NCBI GenBank assembly: GCA_029820565.1
Contig: JALGUR010000024.1
Location: 1 to 33,627, forward strand
From: Candidatus Zipacnadia bacterium
Lineage (GTDB): Bacteria > Armatimonadota > Zipacnadia > Zipacnadales > Zipacnadaceae
Length of the DNA stretch: 33,627 bases
Direction: 5' to 3'
In this document: piece after piece, positions 1 through 7,821 of the stretch
Layout of the letters: each line of letters starts with the position of its first letter
Numbering within the stretch: the first letter of the stretch is position 1
Position numbers and translations under genes: made by a program
Notes under the pieces: model-generated
What the model saw: only the letters and a program-made list of their open reading frames with translations
Told to the model about the DNA's origin: nothing
Databases searched by the model: none

Positions 1-1542
1 AGACTTTGCTCGTGGCCCACGGGGCATTGTAGTGACACGATCGCATGTGCGCAACGGTCGCGGGGATGTTGCCCGGGCCGCCACTGCCGTCGGTGTAGTC
101 CCACATCCCCAACGTCACCGTGGTCTCGTCAGGAAACTGAAACGGCTCGACAACCAGTCTTAGCCGACTCTCCAATTTCTGGCCGGTCCCTTCTATCTCA
201 ACCACCACCCGCCCCCGATACCGGCCGGGCGCGGGCACGTCCTGAGGATGAAAGCTCAACCAAAGTTGCTGCGAGATACCGGCCGGGAGGCTCAGCCGCC
301 AGCCGTCGCTATCGCGGGGGATAACGGGCAGCGCATTGGCATCCCAGATACCGGATTGCATTGCCACGTACTCGGCTTTGCGCACGGTTATGTACTCAGG
401 CGCTTCGCCTCCGGGCAGCCCCAGGAACTTCACACGAGCATTCAGGGGCTCGTCGCTGAAGTTGGCGATGTTGACTGTCTCAGCCCGTGTTTCGTTGCCC
501 ATCATCCGGACCGATAGGGTCGGACTTCTTCTGGGCGGACTGGGGGGCAGGTCCCATAAGCCGAGCCGCTGCCAACGATTGTTGTGCCACAGGAACAGAG
601 GCGGGAAGCCTTCTGCTCGGCGCAGTTGGGCGATGACGCTAAACAACTGAGCGTGATGGTCAGTGATCGGATATACCGGGCGATCATTGGCCCGAACGCA
701 TTGGCCCGAACGTCGTAGGCGAAAGCTTGATTGGCCTTTTCAATGACCGCGATTTCATTATTGAGCCGTTGGCGCAAATCGTCTTCAATACCCGCCGTTG
801 CTATCACCGCTCGAGTCTCAGCAATATCGAATGCGATGCGGACGTATTGGGACACGAAAGCCCTAAGATCAGTGATGATGGGGCCGTCCACGGGCACGTT
901 CAGCATCTCGTTGGGTCCCTGATAGACCTCGATTTCGTCGCAGAATATGTAGCGGATAATACTGTGGCAGGTGCCGGCCACAATACCCAAACGCACGAAG
1001 CGCCCGTGGGTACTCAACTCGTCGGTAGCGAAGCGGTGGTCCTGATAACCCGCGGGCGCCGGTACCCCGAACCCGGCAGATAGCGAGCGAAGCTCGCCGA
1101 CATAGTGGAAATCCTGGCCATCATCACTGACCAATATCACAATCGCCCAGGGCCAGCCCACGCCCGCTGCGCCCCCGGCGGTGCCAAAGGATAGGCCGGC
1201 AATCGGTACAATCTCGCCCAGGTCAATAGTGGCGGTGACTAACTGGTGGTGGGCCCAACCGACACAGCCCGGCTGGACCCAAAGGGTTCCCTTCTCACCC
1301 TGGTATTCCCCATCGGTCAACTGCTCTCTGTCACCAGGCTCAGTAAGGTAATTCGGCTGAGGGTCCAGCGTATAAGGCTTACCCAGAGCTACATTTAGTC
1401 CGGGGGCCACGAAGGCGGCCGGTGCTGGTCCACCGGCCACGCTATGAGGGGCCAATAACACCCCCATGACTGCACAGATAAACCAGACCGCCAGCGCCGT
1501 TCCATGACCAATAATGCTCATCTCTTTGAGGTGCGGTAGCAT
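1..1542 (-). CDS. GH123/DUF4091-like glycosidase with N-terminal discoidin-like domain; frameshifted, 3' end outside window
   Basis: The start ATG at 1542 has GGAGGA seven bases upstream, directly after the stop of the sialidase-like gene. Residues 1-35 look like a signal peptide or anchor. About 50-210 resemble a F5/8 type C (discoidin) jelly roll (VALGKPYT, VTATIDLGEI, FVRLGIV). The frame then breaks at 685-712, where an exact 14-bp tandem duplication shifts it. The literal frame stops at 502. Deleting one copy gives a continuous reading to base 1 with no stop (RANDRPVYPITDHHAQLF, then NETRAETVNIANF, PGRYRGRVVVEIEG, LGMWDYTDGSGGPGN). That second part resembles the N-terminal beta domain and start of the catalytic domain of GH123/DUF4091-type proteins, so an exported hexosaminidase-like role is inferred. 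It may be a pseudogene, a phase-variable gene or an assembly error. Family assignment is moderate because the catalytic domain lies outside the window. Confidence 0.7.
685..712. repeat. Exact 14-bp tandem duplication that breaks the reading frame
   Basis: The unit CATTGGCCCGAACG occurs twice head to tail (685-698 and 699-712). Fourteen bases is not a multiple of three. Both sides are open coding sequence in different frames, and removing one unit joins them exactly. This is seen directly in the sequence. Confidence 0.92.
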
Positions 1543-1545
1543 CGG

Positions 1546-2784
1546 TTATTCCTCCGTTTGGGCCACCGGCGGCAAGTTCCAACGTACCACTTCCACGTGC
1601 GTGCCGTTGTCTTCGCCGCGGTACGAGTACGCCGTCAGCAGCGTGCTGTCGGGGAGCTGGATGGTATTACCATATCCGCCGCCGCTCGCCTTCCCTTCGG
1701 GGGTTCCCGATTCCACGATAATCCGGTCGTGGGCAAAGTCCCAGGTCTCGCCCTCATCGTAGTTGATGATAGCCTGAATGCCCAGGGGGTACTTCAAGTC
1801 GCGCACCGTGAAATTGTACAGGATTCGTCCGTCTGCCAACTGCAGCAGTTGCGGATACATCTCGCCGTAATCACCCATATCGCGGACCTTGCGCCACGTC
1901 ACTCCATTGTCAGTGGATTCCCACAGCATGCTGCGGTCAGTCTGATCCCAACCCGGCGCGGGCTTACTTTCTTCTTGCCCCTCAATGGGATGTCGGTGGC
2001 TCTCCACGCGGTTGATGTGCAGCAATTTTCCCGAGGGCAAACGGAAGGTCTCCGAATTGCTGAAGAACCCGTCAACATCACGCCAGCCCATAATGTCGCA
2101 CTCGGTAGACTTGTCCCAGGTCTTGCCGAAATCCGTGGAGCGCCACATATAAGTCTTCAGGCCAGCGTTCATACCCGTGGAGACGCCCAACAGCACGGTT
2201 CCATCAGGCAACTCCACGGCCTGCCGATCCGTGGCCGTGCCCTTACCGTCCGGCGGGAAGCCATCTTCTTTGCCTATCCGGTGGCTCTCCCAGGTGTGGC
2301 CTTCGTCTGTGGAGCGGCGAATGTGACTGTACCAGAAGTCTTCCTTATTATTGATGTCCTGCGACAGGAGGTGGTTGCTCAGCAGCAGCGTCCCATCGCT
2401 CAGGACGGTCAGAAAGGGCTCACGCCCGGTAATGCCTTGCAGCTCTTCGGGTCCCGACCAGGTGACTCCAGCATCCGGCGAGCGCCAACTGATGAAGTAC
2501 TCCTCAAAGCCCTCCGCACCCTCCGGCCGCCGGGAGGTAAAGGCGACCACCAGCAGTTCACCGCTTTTGAGCAGGGCGATACTGGGTTTATAGCCAGGGC
2601 CCAGCGGGACGCGCTGCGCCGGCAGGCGCGGGGGCAGCAGCACCGGATTCTTCACCGCGATGAAATCCTGCCCGGACAGAACTGGCTCATCCCCGCTCTC
2701 CTCCTCCGCCCAACCTCCCCCGGTGACCATTGCCAGAGTGGCCACCAGCACCGTCGTCACCAACCCGCTGTGTAAGACGTTCAT
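1546..2784 (-). CDS. Exported sialidase-like BNR/Asp-box protein
   Basis: This is a six-bladed propeller-type protein of the exo-alpha-sialidase/BNR superfamily, about 412 residues. The ATG at 2784 was chosen over the upstream 2820 codon because AAGGAGGAG lies just before it and a signal peptide follows at once (MNVLHSGLVTTVLVATLAM). Five Asp boxes of the S-x-D-x-G-x-T-W type are visible: SPDAGVTW, STDEGHTW, STDFGKTW, STDNGVTW and NYDEGETW. An RxP-like RVPLGPGYKPS stretch lies near the N-terminus. These families cleave or bind terminal sialic acid or similar sugars outside the cytoplasm, but many BNR proteins of this type are not true sialidases, so the substrate is unknown. Only three bases separate it from the next minus-strand glycosidase-like gene, which suggests one transcript. 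Confidence 0.85.
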   Translation of the reverse strand: MNVLHSGLVTTVLVATLAMVTGGGWAEEESGDEPVLSGQDFIAVKNPVLLPPRLPAQRVPLGPGYKPSIALLKSGELLVVAFTSRRPEGAEGFEEYFISWRSPDAGVTWSGPEELQGITGREPFLTVLSDGTLLLSNHLLSQDINNKEDFWYSHIRRSTDEGHTWESHRIGKEDGFPPDGKGTATDRQAVELPDGTVLLGVSTGMNAGLKTYMWRSTDFGKTWDKSTECDIMGWRDVDGFFSNSETFRLPSGKLLHINRVESHRHPIEGQEESKPAPGWDQTDRSMLWESTDNGVTWRKVRDMGDYGEMYPQLLQLADGRILYNFTVRDLKYPLGIQAIINYDEGETWDFAHDRIIVESGTPEGKASGGGYGNTIQLPDSTLLTAYSYRGEDNGTHVEVVRWNLPPVAQTEE

Positions 2785-2908
2785 TGTTTGCTCCTCCTTT
2801 TTGGTGGTATGACGAAGCATTATTTCCCTTTATCCGCGGGTATGACCTTCGCAAGCGGCTGCCGCGCCTCTAAACTTGAAAGTCGCTAACAAGTGCTATG
2901 CCGAGACA

Positions 2909-2937
2909 CAGGCCAGGGCCGAGGTGGCCCTGGCCTG
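2909..2937. repeat. Perfect 12-bp inverted repeat (hairpin)
   Basis: CAGGCCAGGGCC (2909-2920) and its exact complement (2926-2937) flank a five-base loop. It lies in the 296-base gap between the lipoprotein stop (3081) and the sialidase start (2784), so it could end the lipoprotein transcript. No T-run follows on either strand, so an intrinsic terminator is not proven. I see no gene elsewhere in 2785-3080. Confidence 0.6.
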
Positions 2938-3080
2938 CCTTATGTCCGCGAAGCTGCTTTCAGCGTTAGACCTAATCGTCACACGCCAAGCTTCGCATCC
3001 CCTTGCGAATTGCGCTATGGTGAAGCCACTTGGCGTGCCCATTTTACAGACCAAAGGGCGGATGCCAGGATGACATAAGG

Positions 3081-3416
3081 CTAACGGATTTCTTTCAGGC
3101 CCCTCTCCTTTGTCCACGAGAATACATGCTCGGGGTCAGCTACGTCTGGTCCGGCACCCTCCGAGTAGATGCCAATGATTATCGCGTCGTAGGCACCGCC
3201 GGATTTCTTAACCACATCGTTTGCTATTGCCCTTGCTCCGCGCACATTTGCCGTACTAATCGTCACTTGCATGTGCTGCATTGCTTTCCCCGTCATCGGG
3301 TCAGCCGGCATTGGAAACGTCTGCTCACTTATCTTCTGGTAGTCGGGCGCTGACCCGGTACACGCCAACGAGAACATCATAACGACAATCAACAATAGCA
3401 GCAGTAATTTGGGCAT
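3081..3416 (-). CDS. Small putative lipoprotein, function unknown
   Basis: The 111-residue product starts with MPKLLLLLLIVVMMFSLAC, a short positive N-terminus and hydrophobic core ending at a lipobox-like SLAC, so the mature protein may be lipidated at Cys19. The rest (ISTANVRGARAIANDVVKK, GAYDAIIIGIYSEG) looks like one small alpha/beta domain, with no family I recognise. The start has a strong site, AAGGAGG, eight bases upstream. It stands alone between two hairpins, so it is probably monocistronic. It is kept as real because of the ribosome site, the export signal and the codon usage. Confidence 0.7.
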   Translation of the reverse strand: MPKLLLLLLIVVMMFSLACTGSAPDYQKISEQTFPMPADPMTGKAMQHMQVTISTANVRGARAIANDVVKKSGGAYDAIIIGIYSEGAGPDVADPEHVFSWTKERGLKEIR

Positions 3417-3483
3417 TCTCCAACCTCCTTATCGGTTTCTCTCCCTTTTGTGATAATTCCTGCCCCGAGGCAAAATAGCCTGG

Positions 3484-3510
3484 AGGGCTGGGCTGAGGCA
3501 GCCCAGCCCT
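3484..3510 (-). terminator. Hairpin downstream of the prepilin gene, probable terminator
   Basis: AGGGCTGGGCT (3484-3494) pairs perfectly with 3500-3510 across a five-base loop. It is 50 bases past the stop of the prepilin-type gene. On the minus strand a short TATTTT follows within eight bases. Assigning it as a terminator is an inference. Confidence 0.5.
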
Positions 3511-3559
3511 TCAGTTTGCCTATGAGGTCCATGACCCCCCATTTGGCGGGGGTGTCAGG

Positions 3560-4303
3560 CTACGGCCCCAAGCCGTACCAGTTGTGGTGGTGGGCGTGAC
3601 CCCACCGGATGGCGTCGGATCTTACCCTTGGGTCGTTCATGTCGGTGCCCGCAGCATACAGTAAGTATCCATCCACCATGTCCTCGTAGCTGGACCACTT
3701 GGCGTGGCCGTCAATGTAGCCCAGATTACCGCCGTCAGTGTGGCGGTCGCCTATGCCATAGCTTCTGCCCGAGTACTGGCAGAACGGGCAGAGAGTGGTG
3801 TCGCCAATTCGAGACGTTGCGCCATAGGTACTGCATTCGAATAGCCACACAGTCTCGGCGGGAGTTCTGTACTCGTCAAACTTATAAGTCGCCCCTTCCG
3901 AATAGGAACGGGCCTGATAGTCATACATCTGTCTACCGTAGGCCACATTGGGCAGCCCCGCCACCCTATGCGTCGACCAAGTCACACTCGGCCCACACGA
4001 CGGACAGGAAAACAACCCCTCGGACGGGACATAGGGTTCTAGGGCACCGCCAATGCCGTACAAGTAATTATAGGGTACGGTACCGTACGCGTATGAGTAG
4101 TGTTTCGGCAGATGGCCATCGTAGTCACTGCCGTACATCAGGCCGGCCAGCGTCAACTGCTTGGTGTTACTCAAACACGCGGTCTGCCGCGCCTTCTCCC
4201 GCGCTCTTGCGAACACGGGGAATAGAATCGCCGCCAGGATTGCGATAATCGCAATCACCACCAGCAATTCTATCAAGGTAAATCCACGTCGCTTGCTAAT
4301 CAT
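3560..4303 (-). CDS. Prepilin-type N-terminal cleavage/methylation protein (DUF1559-like, H-X9-DG end)
   Basis: The N-terminus [20 protein letters not shown] is a textbook type IV pilin/type II pseudopilin signal, cleaved after Gly8 and methylated at Phe by a PilD-type peptidase. The helix continues with [20 protein letters not shown]. The C-terminal region has [17 protein letters not shown], the H...DG motif of the large DUF1559-type families expanded in Planctomycetota, Armatimonadota and Lentisphaerota. The 247-residue length is usual. The start is set by AAGGAGGT eight bases upstream. It is likely a surface or secretion-system pseudopilin of unknown cargo. It has its own strong promoter and an unusually long leader (4304-4702). 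Confidence 0.92.
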   Translation of the reverse strand: MISKRRGFTLIELLVVIAIIAILAAILFPVFARAREKARQTACLSNTKQLTLAGLMYGSDYDGHLPKHYSYAYGTVPYNYLYGIGGALEPYVPSEGLFSCPSCGPSVTWSTHRVAGLPNVAYGRQMYDYQARSYSEGATYKFDEYRTPAETVWLFECSTYGATSRIGDTTLCPFCQYSGRSYGIGDRHTDGGNLGYIDGHAKWSSYEDMVDGYLLYAAGTDMNDPRVRSDAIRWGHAHHHNWYGLGP

Positions 4304-4404
4304 TGTTCTTACCTCCTTGAGATTGTCCTCTGCCTCGTCTCAAGCAGAGAAGTTTGGTACACCTTACGACTTGTGTTATTCTCCTTACGGCTGGGCATCA
4401 CCGT

Positions 4405-4459
4405 TGTAGGAGCGACATTCCTGTTGCGATTATGTTACGGCAGGAATGCTCCTCCTACG
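4405..4459. repeat. Palindromic repeat, family R1 (TAGGAGCGACATTCCTG type)
   Basis: The left arm TGTAGGAGCGACATTCCTGT (4405-4424) is mirrored by CAGGAATGCTCCTCCTAC (4441-4458). The same arm sequence recurs at 13815-13840 and 20129-20230, so this is a dispersed family rather than a chance palindrome. It lies inside the prepilin leader. Confidence 0.8.
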
Positions 4460-4542
4460 TTGTTATGGTTGGTTACCAGGAAAGCACTCACCCCCTTGCC
4501 ATCAGCAGGCTACAAAGCCCCACGTATCGGATACCGACACGC

Positions 4543-4575
4543 AAAAAGCCGCGCCTCCATACAGGAGTACGCGGC
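4543..4575 (-). terminator. Intrinsic terminator inside the prepilin leader
   Basis: On the minus strand GCCGCG-TA-CTCC, a five-base loop, then GGAG-G-CGCGGC is followed at once by TTTTT (4543-4547). A GC stem plus U-tract is the classic intrinsic terminator. It lies between the promoter at 4709-4737 and the prepilin start. Confidence 0.75.
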
Positions 4576-4708
4576 CCGCTAATCATCCACGCGCTATCAG
4601 AACTCTGGGCTATTGCTAACTTATAGGTACACCTTCCCGACAGAGAGACAATCATACATTATCATCTCCACCAGTTTGCAGGTGTTACTGTTTCCCCTCA
4701 CCACTTTT

Positions 4709-4737
4709 ATCATATCACATCCTAATCTGGCTGTCAA
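4709..4737 (-). promoter_or_regulatory. Near-consensus sigma-70 promoter with UP-like A-tract
   Basis: On the minus strand a consensus -35 TTGACA (4732-4737), a spacer of exactly 17 (4715-4731) and -10 TATGAT (4709-4714) are seen, with a run of nine A about four bases upstream of the -35 (near 4742-4750) as a possible UP element. Transcription should begin near 4702. It is the strongest promoter seen in the window. Confidence 0.85.
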
Positions 4738-4797
4738 GGGCCTTTTTTTTTCTATTCCTGACTAATGTAGTGCCCGCCGCCACAGCGGCACGGTGCC

Positions 4798-7770
4798 TCA
4801 AGGAGCGAGAGCATAGTCAATCTCCAGCCGCGGGCGCAGGGCGAGGTCGTCGGCCTCGCGGGAGTGCGGCGAGAGGGTAACGCCCTCCCGGGGTGGGTCC
4901 TGAACGATGAGCACCCCGTAGGGCGGCTCTTCACCGGCCCAGGACCTGAGCAGTTCCGTCACATCAAATACCAGCGCGGGCGGCATCGCCGACCGCTCCA
5001 CATCCTCGGCGGACACCGCCGCGAGGTCCGCTCGGGCCACCGGTTCGCCCGCTATCGCCCCACCAGCCCCACCCTCGCCTGCCCAAGGGGTAGTCCCATC
5101 TATGGTGTTCCAGTTAACTTTAGGCTCGTAGAAGTCCTCGGTGAACCGATACAGCGCGTACGAAGCGTCGCCCGTATGGTAACGCAAGGGCAGGACCAGT
5201 CGCGCCGCGCCGATAGTCACCTTGTCCAGATTCTCCGGCAACTGCCAGGCCAGGACCGAGCGGAATAGGTCGTGAGCCCCCACCGCCAGCGTGTTGCTCC
5301 TGCCGTACGCGGCATCAGGGGAGGTTGAGCGCAACCAAACATCCTTGATAGGAATTAGGGAGGACTTAGGCGTTACAACCTTAATCGGCTGCCACAGGCC
5401 GCCCATACGATTGCTATCAATCACGCGCACGGCAATCAAGTTCTCCTCGCCGGGCTTTACCTGGTGTGTTATATCAATGATGAACCGTTTATCCCAGCCC
5501 TCGGGACCGATATCGTGGCCACCGGCAAGGATACCGTTGACCCACACGTGCGCCACTTCATCAGCGCCGCCAAAGCACAATTCAACTTGTTTATCGGCCA
5601 GGTCCGCGGGCAATTCTACGCGCCGCCGATACCAGGCCGCGCTGTCGTAGTCCTCGTAGCCCTGGTTTTCCCAGAAGTCGCCGACGATAATCGGCTTCCA
5701 GTCAGAATCATCATAATCTACCGCGAACCACTGTTCGTTCTCGCCGACCAGTTGCGGATCTAACTGGAACTCCCACTCTTCGGGCAGTTGCATAACCTCG
5801 TCATAGGCATTGGCTAAATCGTCAAATATACCAGCCTTCGGCTCGACGAAGAGCTGCTCCTCCAGCCAGGACTGGTTCCGGCCGTACACTCCGACGACAT
5901 CCACTGCCCAGGAGTCATAATGGTCACGCGCGAATTGTTGGCGGCGCTCTAACAGCTCACGAAATTGGGCAATTTCAGCCTCTGATGGTTTCTTCTCACC
6001 CGTCTGCTGGACAGCGCAGAACAGGGGCGACTCAATTTCGGCGAATTCCAGCCCTTGGCTGAGGAAAGCGATTCGCTCGGTGACCACAGGGTCGGCGGCG
6101 GTCTGCGCGGCATGGTCCAGAATGGCCCGCAGTGTGGAAAGTTGGTCGGCGGTGTAGTAAGCCGGGATCTCGCGCACATCGTCATCCGTTGGCCGAGCCG
6201 CGGCGACTTGCTCGGTTATCTCTTCCAGTTCGGCGAAATACTCCCGCACCGCAGCAGCCGCTGCACCAAACCCCTTCTCGCAGTAGTCATCCACGATCTG
6301 CGCTACAGGAGTCTCCGGATTCCAGCACAGGCGTGCCGTCACGTAGTAATTCAGGCCATCATTGGCCCAGTTGGGCCCGAGACGGTCAAAATCCACACCG
6401 ATCATCTTATTGTTGTAGAAATGGCGGAAATCGTCGGCTAACTTCGTCACATATACTTTCGGAACACCGGTGAACATACAGAAGTTATTAGGTCGCCAGA
6501 CCATCTTTGAGCAAATCTCGGCCCAGCCGTCCCAGTATTCCACGGATCTCTGGTGAACTTCGTCGCATAAGTAACCGAAGTACCAAATTCCGACGTAGGA
6601 GAGCACGACATTGTCAGGTAAGATAACCTCGGACTGTGGTGGCGCATCATATTTGTGGTAGGCCAGAGCGTGCACCAGCTTTCCCGGACGCAGCGCCTTG
6701 ACCTTCTCGGCTACGGCTGCTGCGTGTCGCGCGACCAGGTCGCTGGTGGTCGGTCCCCAGGCTGTGCACTTATCACAGACACAGTAAGAGCCAAATACAT
6801 CGCTGGGGGCGATGCCGTAGCCGTCAATGTCGGGGTGCTCGTCCACGTAAGCCACAATTCGGCGCACGACCTCGTCAATGACCCCGGGATTGGACAAGCA
6901 CATCCGCACCTTGTAGCCCCCGCCGAAACTCAGCAGCCGCCGGCCGCTGGGCTGAAGGGCGAACCATTCCGGGTGCTCGTCGCCAAATTCCTCCAGCCAT
7001 TCTTTGCTGAATTCGGTAGATGCGATATTAATCGAGGCGCCCAGGCGCTGGTGGTCGGACCAGCGGTCCAGTTCCTGGGACATAGCAAATTGCTCCTGAT
7101 TGGTCAGTCCCAATTCCAGCGCCGCGTTGTGCCAGCCAGAGCCGTAGAAGCAATGGGGCCGCAGGATACGCGAGACTAAGGCGGGAGCGTCCGTGCGGTC
7201 AATATCTCCCACTGCGATATTATCTGTGGGCGGGATAACTTCGCCCAATGGCCCGGGCCATAGCCAGCGCACGCGCAGGTAATCCTCCAGAAAGGCGCAC
7301 ACTGCGTGCCAGGTGCCTCTGGTGGAGGCAGGCAACCGCTGGCCGCGAGTAGACCAACCAACGCTGGGTTCGTCGCGGCCGGCCAGGATGACGTGATTGC
7401 CGACGGTCTTGATGACAAACCCTTCGGGGGGAAGTTCCGTGAGGTTGATGCCACTTTCTTGGACAATAGCGCAGTTGCCTACCACCAGCCGCGTGGCGAA
7501 ACTGGCCGGCCAGCCCGGATGGCGGTCCCAGTATTCGCTCTCAGGATAGATAAGCAGCCGCGCCCCACTGGCTTTCTCTATCACGCGGGCCAACTCGTCA
7601 GCCGCCTCACAGACCACGGGCGAAGGATCATCCGGGATCAGGATAACCGCCCGCGGCCGCCCCTCGGCAACAATGGTAAGGTCAGCGTAAACACCTCTAC
7701 CTCCAATAAATAAGCAGACGAGCAATGTCATCGCTCCAACGAGTACTTTGCCTTGCGCGATTCCCCGCAT
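4798..7770 (-). CDS. Exported DUF4838 (GH67-like) protein with GH2-type jelly roll and DNRLRE-type C-terminus
   Basis: The 990-residue protein has a signal peptide at about 1-29. About 35-560 resemble DUF4838 proteins, which share the alpha-glucuronidase (GH67) fold: an N-terminal CEAADELARVIEKASGA domain and a barrel with the Cys cluster SYCVCDKC (328-335). About 660-800 form a GH2-like sugar-binding jelly roll (WYRRRVELP, HVWVNGILAGGH, ENLIAVRVID). About 810-987 resemble DNRLRE/CBM96-like beta domains (AYGRSNTLAVG, FDVTELLRSWA, PRLEIDYA), usual surface-protein attachment or glycan-binding modules. The ATG at 7770 follows an AGGGGG site. It probably acts on polysaccharide outside the inner membrane. 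Catalysis has not been shown for most DUF4838 proteins. It is the last gene before the prepilin promoter region and is 51 bases after the membrane-protein gene. Confidence 0.85.
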   Translation of the reverse strand: MRGIAQGKVLVGAMTLLVCLFIGGRGVYADLTIVAEGRPRAVILIPDDPSPVVCEAADELARVIEKASGARLLIYPESEYWDRHPGWPASFATRLVVGNCAIVQESGINLTELPPEGFVIKTVGNHVILAGRDEPSVGWSTRGQRLPASTRGTWHAVCAFLEDYLRVRWLWPGPLGEVIPPTDNIAVGDIDRTDAPALVSRILRPHCFYGSGWHNAALELGLTNQEQFAMSQELDRWSDHQRLGASINIASTEFSKEWLEEFGDEHPEWFALQPSGRRLLSFGGGYKVRMCLSNPGVIDEVVRRIVAYVDEHPDIDGYGIAPSDVFGSYCVCDKCTAWGPTTSDLVARHAAAVAEKVKALRPGKLVHALAYHKYDAPPQSEVILPDNVVLSYVGIWYFGYLCDEVHQRSVEYWDGWAEICSKMVWRPNNFCMFTGVPKVYVTKLADDFRHFYNNKMIGVDFDRLGPNWANDGLNYYVTARLCWNPETPVAQIVDDYCEKGFGAAAAAVREYFAELEEITEQVAAARPTDDDVREIPAYYTADQLSTLRAILDHAAQTAADPVVTERIAFLSQGLEFAEIESPLFCAVQQTGEKKPSEAEIAQFRELLERRQQFARDHYDSWAVDVVGVYGRNQSWLEEQLFVEPKAGIFDDLANAYDEVMQLPEEWEFQLDPQLVGENEQWFAVDYDDSDWKPIIVGDFWENQGYEDYDSAAWYRRRVELPADLADKQVELCFGGADEVAHVWVNGILAGGHDIGPEGWDKRFIIDITHQVKPGEENLIAVRVIDSNRMGGLWQPIKVVTPKSSLIPIKDVWLRSTSPDAAYGRSNTLAVGAHDLFRSVLAWQLPENLDKVTIGAARLVLPLRYHTGDASYALYRFTEDFYEPKVNWNTIDGTTPWAGEGGAGGAIAGEPVARADLAAVSAEDVERSAMPPALVFDVTELLRSWAGEEPPYGVLIVQDPPREGVTLSPHSREADDLALRPRLEIDYALAP

Positions 7771-7821
7771 GGAAATTACCCCCTATTTGTGATACTTTCG
7801 TATGATACAGATGGGCGCGCG

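Larger units (their letters stand above)
4304..4702 (-). other. Gene-free structured leader (about 400 nt) upstream of the prepilin gene
   Basis: No protein gene was found in this stretch. On the minus strand it runs from a strong promoter to the prepilin start. It contains an intrinsic terminator about 130 nt after the likely transcription start (4543-4575) and a palindromic repeat near the gene (4405-4459). That layout fits either a short independent RNA of about 160 nt or a terminator-controlled leader. I could not match it to a known riboswitch consensus by eye. Confidence 0.5.

Noticed and set aside
1558-2775. 405-codon open frame on the plus strand
   Set aside because: It is the antisense shadow of the sialidase-like gene, which has Asp boxes, a signal peptide and a ribosome site.
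2876-3073. Short plus-strand open frames in the gap before the lipoprotein gene
   Set aside because: They overlap each other and the 12-bp hairpin, lack ribosome sites and show no protein-like pattern.
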